7,022 nt of DNA, taken from NCBI GenBank assembly GCA_028818995.1, contig JAPPMR010000834.1, positions 1 through 7,022 on the forward strand, in the 5' to 3' direction. Source of the stretch: Candidatus Poribacteria bacterium. GTDB lineage: Bacteria; Poribacteria; WGA-4E; WGA-3G. Positions 6,300-7,022 of this stretch are shown here, piece by piece. The notes below the pieces were generated by a model. The model worked only from the letters and a program-made list of their open reading frames with translations, searched no databases and was not told where the DNA came from. Each line of letters begins with the position of its first letter. The stretch's first letter is position 1. Made by a program: the position numbers and the translations under genes.

Positions 6300-7022
6300 A
6301 TGTATAATTCTGTTTTTCACCGCTACTCTCCCTATGTAGCAGGACTCACCGTCCTCTTACTAATAACAGTATCAATTCCTGTCCTTGCAGAAGGCGAAAA
6401 AGTCCAATGGGGAAAATCCGTTGAGGATGCTACGAAACAAGCCGCTGAAACCGGTAAACCGATTATGATGGACTTCTATACAGATTCGTGAGGTTGGTGT
6501 GATCGGCTGGATGCCGAAACATTCACTGATGCAAACGTCATCACTCTTTCTGAAAAGTTCATTACTGTCAAGGTAAATCCACAAGACGAGGAACTGCCCA
6601 TAAACGACGAAACGCGCAAAAAGTATGGAATTACAGGCTATCCGACAATTTTGTTCATCGGTCCGGATGGCGGTGTCATCACTAAAAAGGTGGGATACGC
6701 TCCACCTGAAGAATTTGCACCTGTGATGGAAGAAGCTCTAAAAAAGGAGATGGAATTCCAGGCAAAATTGGCAATATTTAAGGAAATGCCGGATGATGTC
6801 ACACTAAACCGTGAAATTGCTACACTCTATCTACAACGTCAACAGATTGAGAAAGCACTCCTGATTAGCGAGAAAATGCCCGATGATGTTGAAATCAACC
6901 GCGAAATCGGTATCTATTATCTTGGTAAGAATGAAATTGAGAAAGCACTACTGATAAGTGAGAAAATTCCCGATGATATTGAACTAAACCGAGAAATTGG
7001 TATCTATTATCTCAACAAGAAA
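6300..7022 (+). CDS. Predicted exported thioredoxin-fold selenoprotein with TPR-like repeats (3' partial)
   Basis: The reading frame runs 241 codons from ATG to the window edge with one internal TGA (codon 64). Strong AAAGGAGAG (6286-6294) precedes the ATG. Residues 1-30 form a signal peptide (hydrophobic core 13-29, likely cleavage after VLA30), so the protein acts outside the cytoplasm. Residues 31-150 are a thioredoxin-like domain: KPIMMDFYTDS, then the active site Sec64-Gly-Trp-Cys67, DRLDAETF, a beta strand FITVKVN, and the cis-proline loop GYP115T followed by ILFIGPDG. Relatives carry Cys-Gly-Trp-Cys here, which is why TGA is read as selenocysteine. Residues 163-241 are 30-residue TPR-like helical repeats and continue past the end. 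Likely a thiol-disulfide oxidoreductase; its partner is unknown. A nonsense mutation is the alternative, in which case this is a pseudogene. Confidence 0.8.
6489..6491 (+). other. In-frame TGA read as selenocysteine (Sec64)
   Basis: TGA replaces the codon of the first redox cysteine in the thioredoxin CxxC motif, giving UGWC. The flanking sequence on both sides continues the same domain in the same frame without any gap. HNH, yidC and jag use TGA as a normal stop, and tryptophan is TGG (including the codon two positions later), so reading depends on local context rather than on a changed code. Decoding needs selA, selB, selC and selD, none of which is in this window. Confidence 0.8.
6496..6523 (+). 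promoter_or_regulatory. Candidate bacterial SECIS element
   Basis: Starting 4 nt after the TGA, TCGGC (6503-6507) pairs perfectly with GCCGA (6513-6517) around the loop TGGAT. A lower stem GGTGT (6496-6500) pairs with ACATT (6519-6523), using two G-U pairs next to each other, across a small internal loop. The apical loop begins 16 nt past the TGA and has G at its second position. As I recall them, these fit the published bacterial SECIS rules (loop about 16-37 nt from UGA, G among the first loop bases, short upper stem). SelB would bind it to recruit Sec-tRNA. The fold was made by eye. Confidence 0.65.
6786..7022 (+). repeat. Tandem 90-bp coding repeats (30-residue TPR-like units)
   Basis: Units start at 6786, 6876 and 6966; the third is cut by the window end. 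Each encodes a unit starting (M/I)PDD(V/I), followed by NREI, a YL-ending helix, and IEKALLISEK. Over the 57 bases available, units 2 and 3 are about 81% identical at the DNA level, so duplication seems recent. The helix-turn-helix pattern suggests a TPR-like protein-interaction array; the 30-residue period is shorter than the standard 34. Confidence 0.85.

Noticed and set aside
6300..6491. A 63-residue stand-alone protein ending at TGA
   Set aside because: It would be a signal peptide plus the first third of a thioredoxin domain, stopping exactly at the redox cysteine position, while the same frame continues the domain immediately afterward.
6489..6491. TGA reassigned to Trp or Gly genome-wide
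   Set aside because: Three genes here end in TGA at the expected family C-termini, and Trp is consistently TGG, so a changed code does not fit.

Overview
The window reads like a Gram-negative-type bacterium of about 40-45% GC. The best guess is Candidatus Poribacteria or a close relative. This rests on the modular GTAGG...CCTAC and CGGGCTT...AAGCCC hairpin repeats scattered between genes, which I associate from memory with that group, and was not tested by any search. A YidC with a large periplasmic domain supports a two-membrane envelope.

Layout, all genes on the + strand. Positions 1-399 are non-coding and packed with four short inverted-repeat elements, followed by a promoter. An HNH endonuclease gene follows (400-912). 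Next comes most of the classic conserved cluster: rnpA (999-1391), yidD (1504-1713), yidC (1806-3668), jag/khpB (3948-4574, start corrected to a TTG) and mnmE (4653-6041). rpmH, which normally precedes rnpA, is absent here, and mnmG does not directly follow mnmE. The yidC-jag gap holds a 158-bp element with perfect 13-bp terminal inverted repeats beginning and ending in TA, inside which two other repeat modules sit. The mnmE-downstream gap carries another hairpin repeat.

The cluster genes share themes of RNA processing and membrane protein insertion: RnpA is the protein subunit of RNase P, YidD and YidC assist membrane insertion, Jag/KhpB binds RNA, and MnmE modifies the tRNA wobble uridine.

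The most interesting item is at the right edge. A gene starting at 6300 appears to stop at a TGA (6489-6491) after 63 codons, but the frame stays open from there to the window end. The TGA sits exactly where the first redox cysteine of an exported thioredoxin-fold protein belongs (TGA-Gly-Trp-Cys). A hairpin with the features of a bacterial SECIS element starts a few bases after it. I read this as a selenoprotein with a UGWC active site, a signal peptide, a thioredoxin domain and a C-terminal array of 30-residue TPR-like repeats that runs off the window. TGA is an ordinary stop for three other genes here and tryptophan is written TGG, so general TGA reassignment is unlikely.
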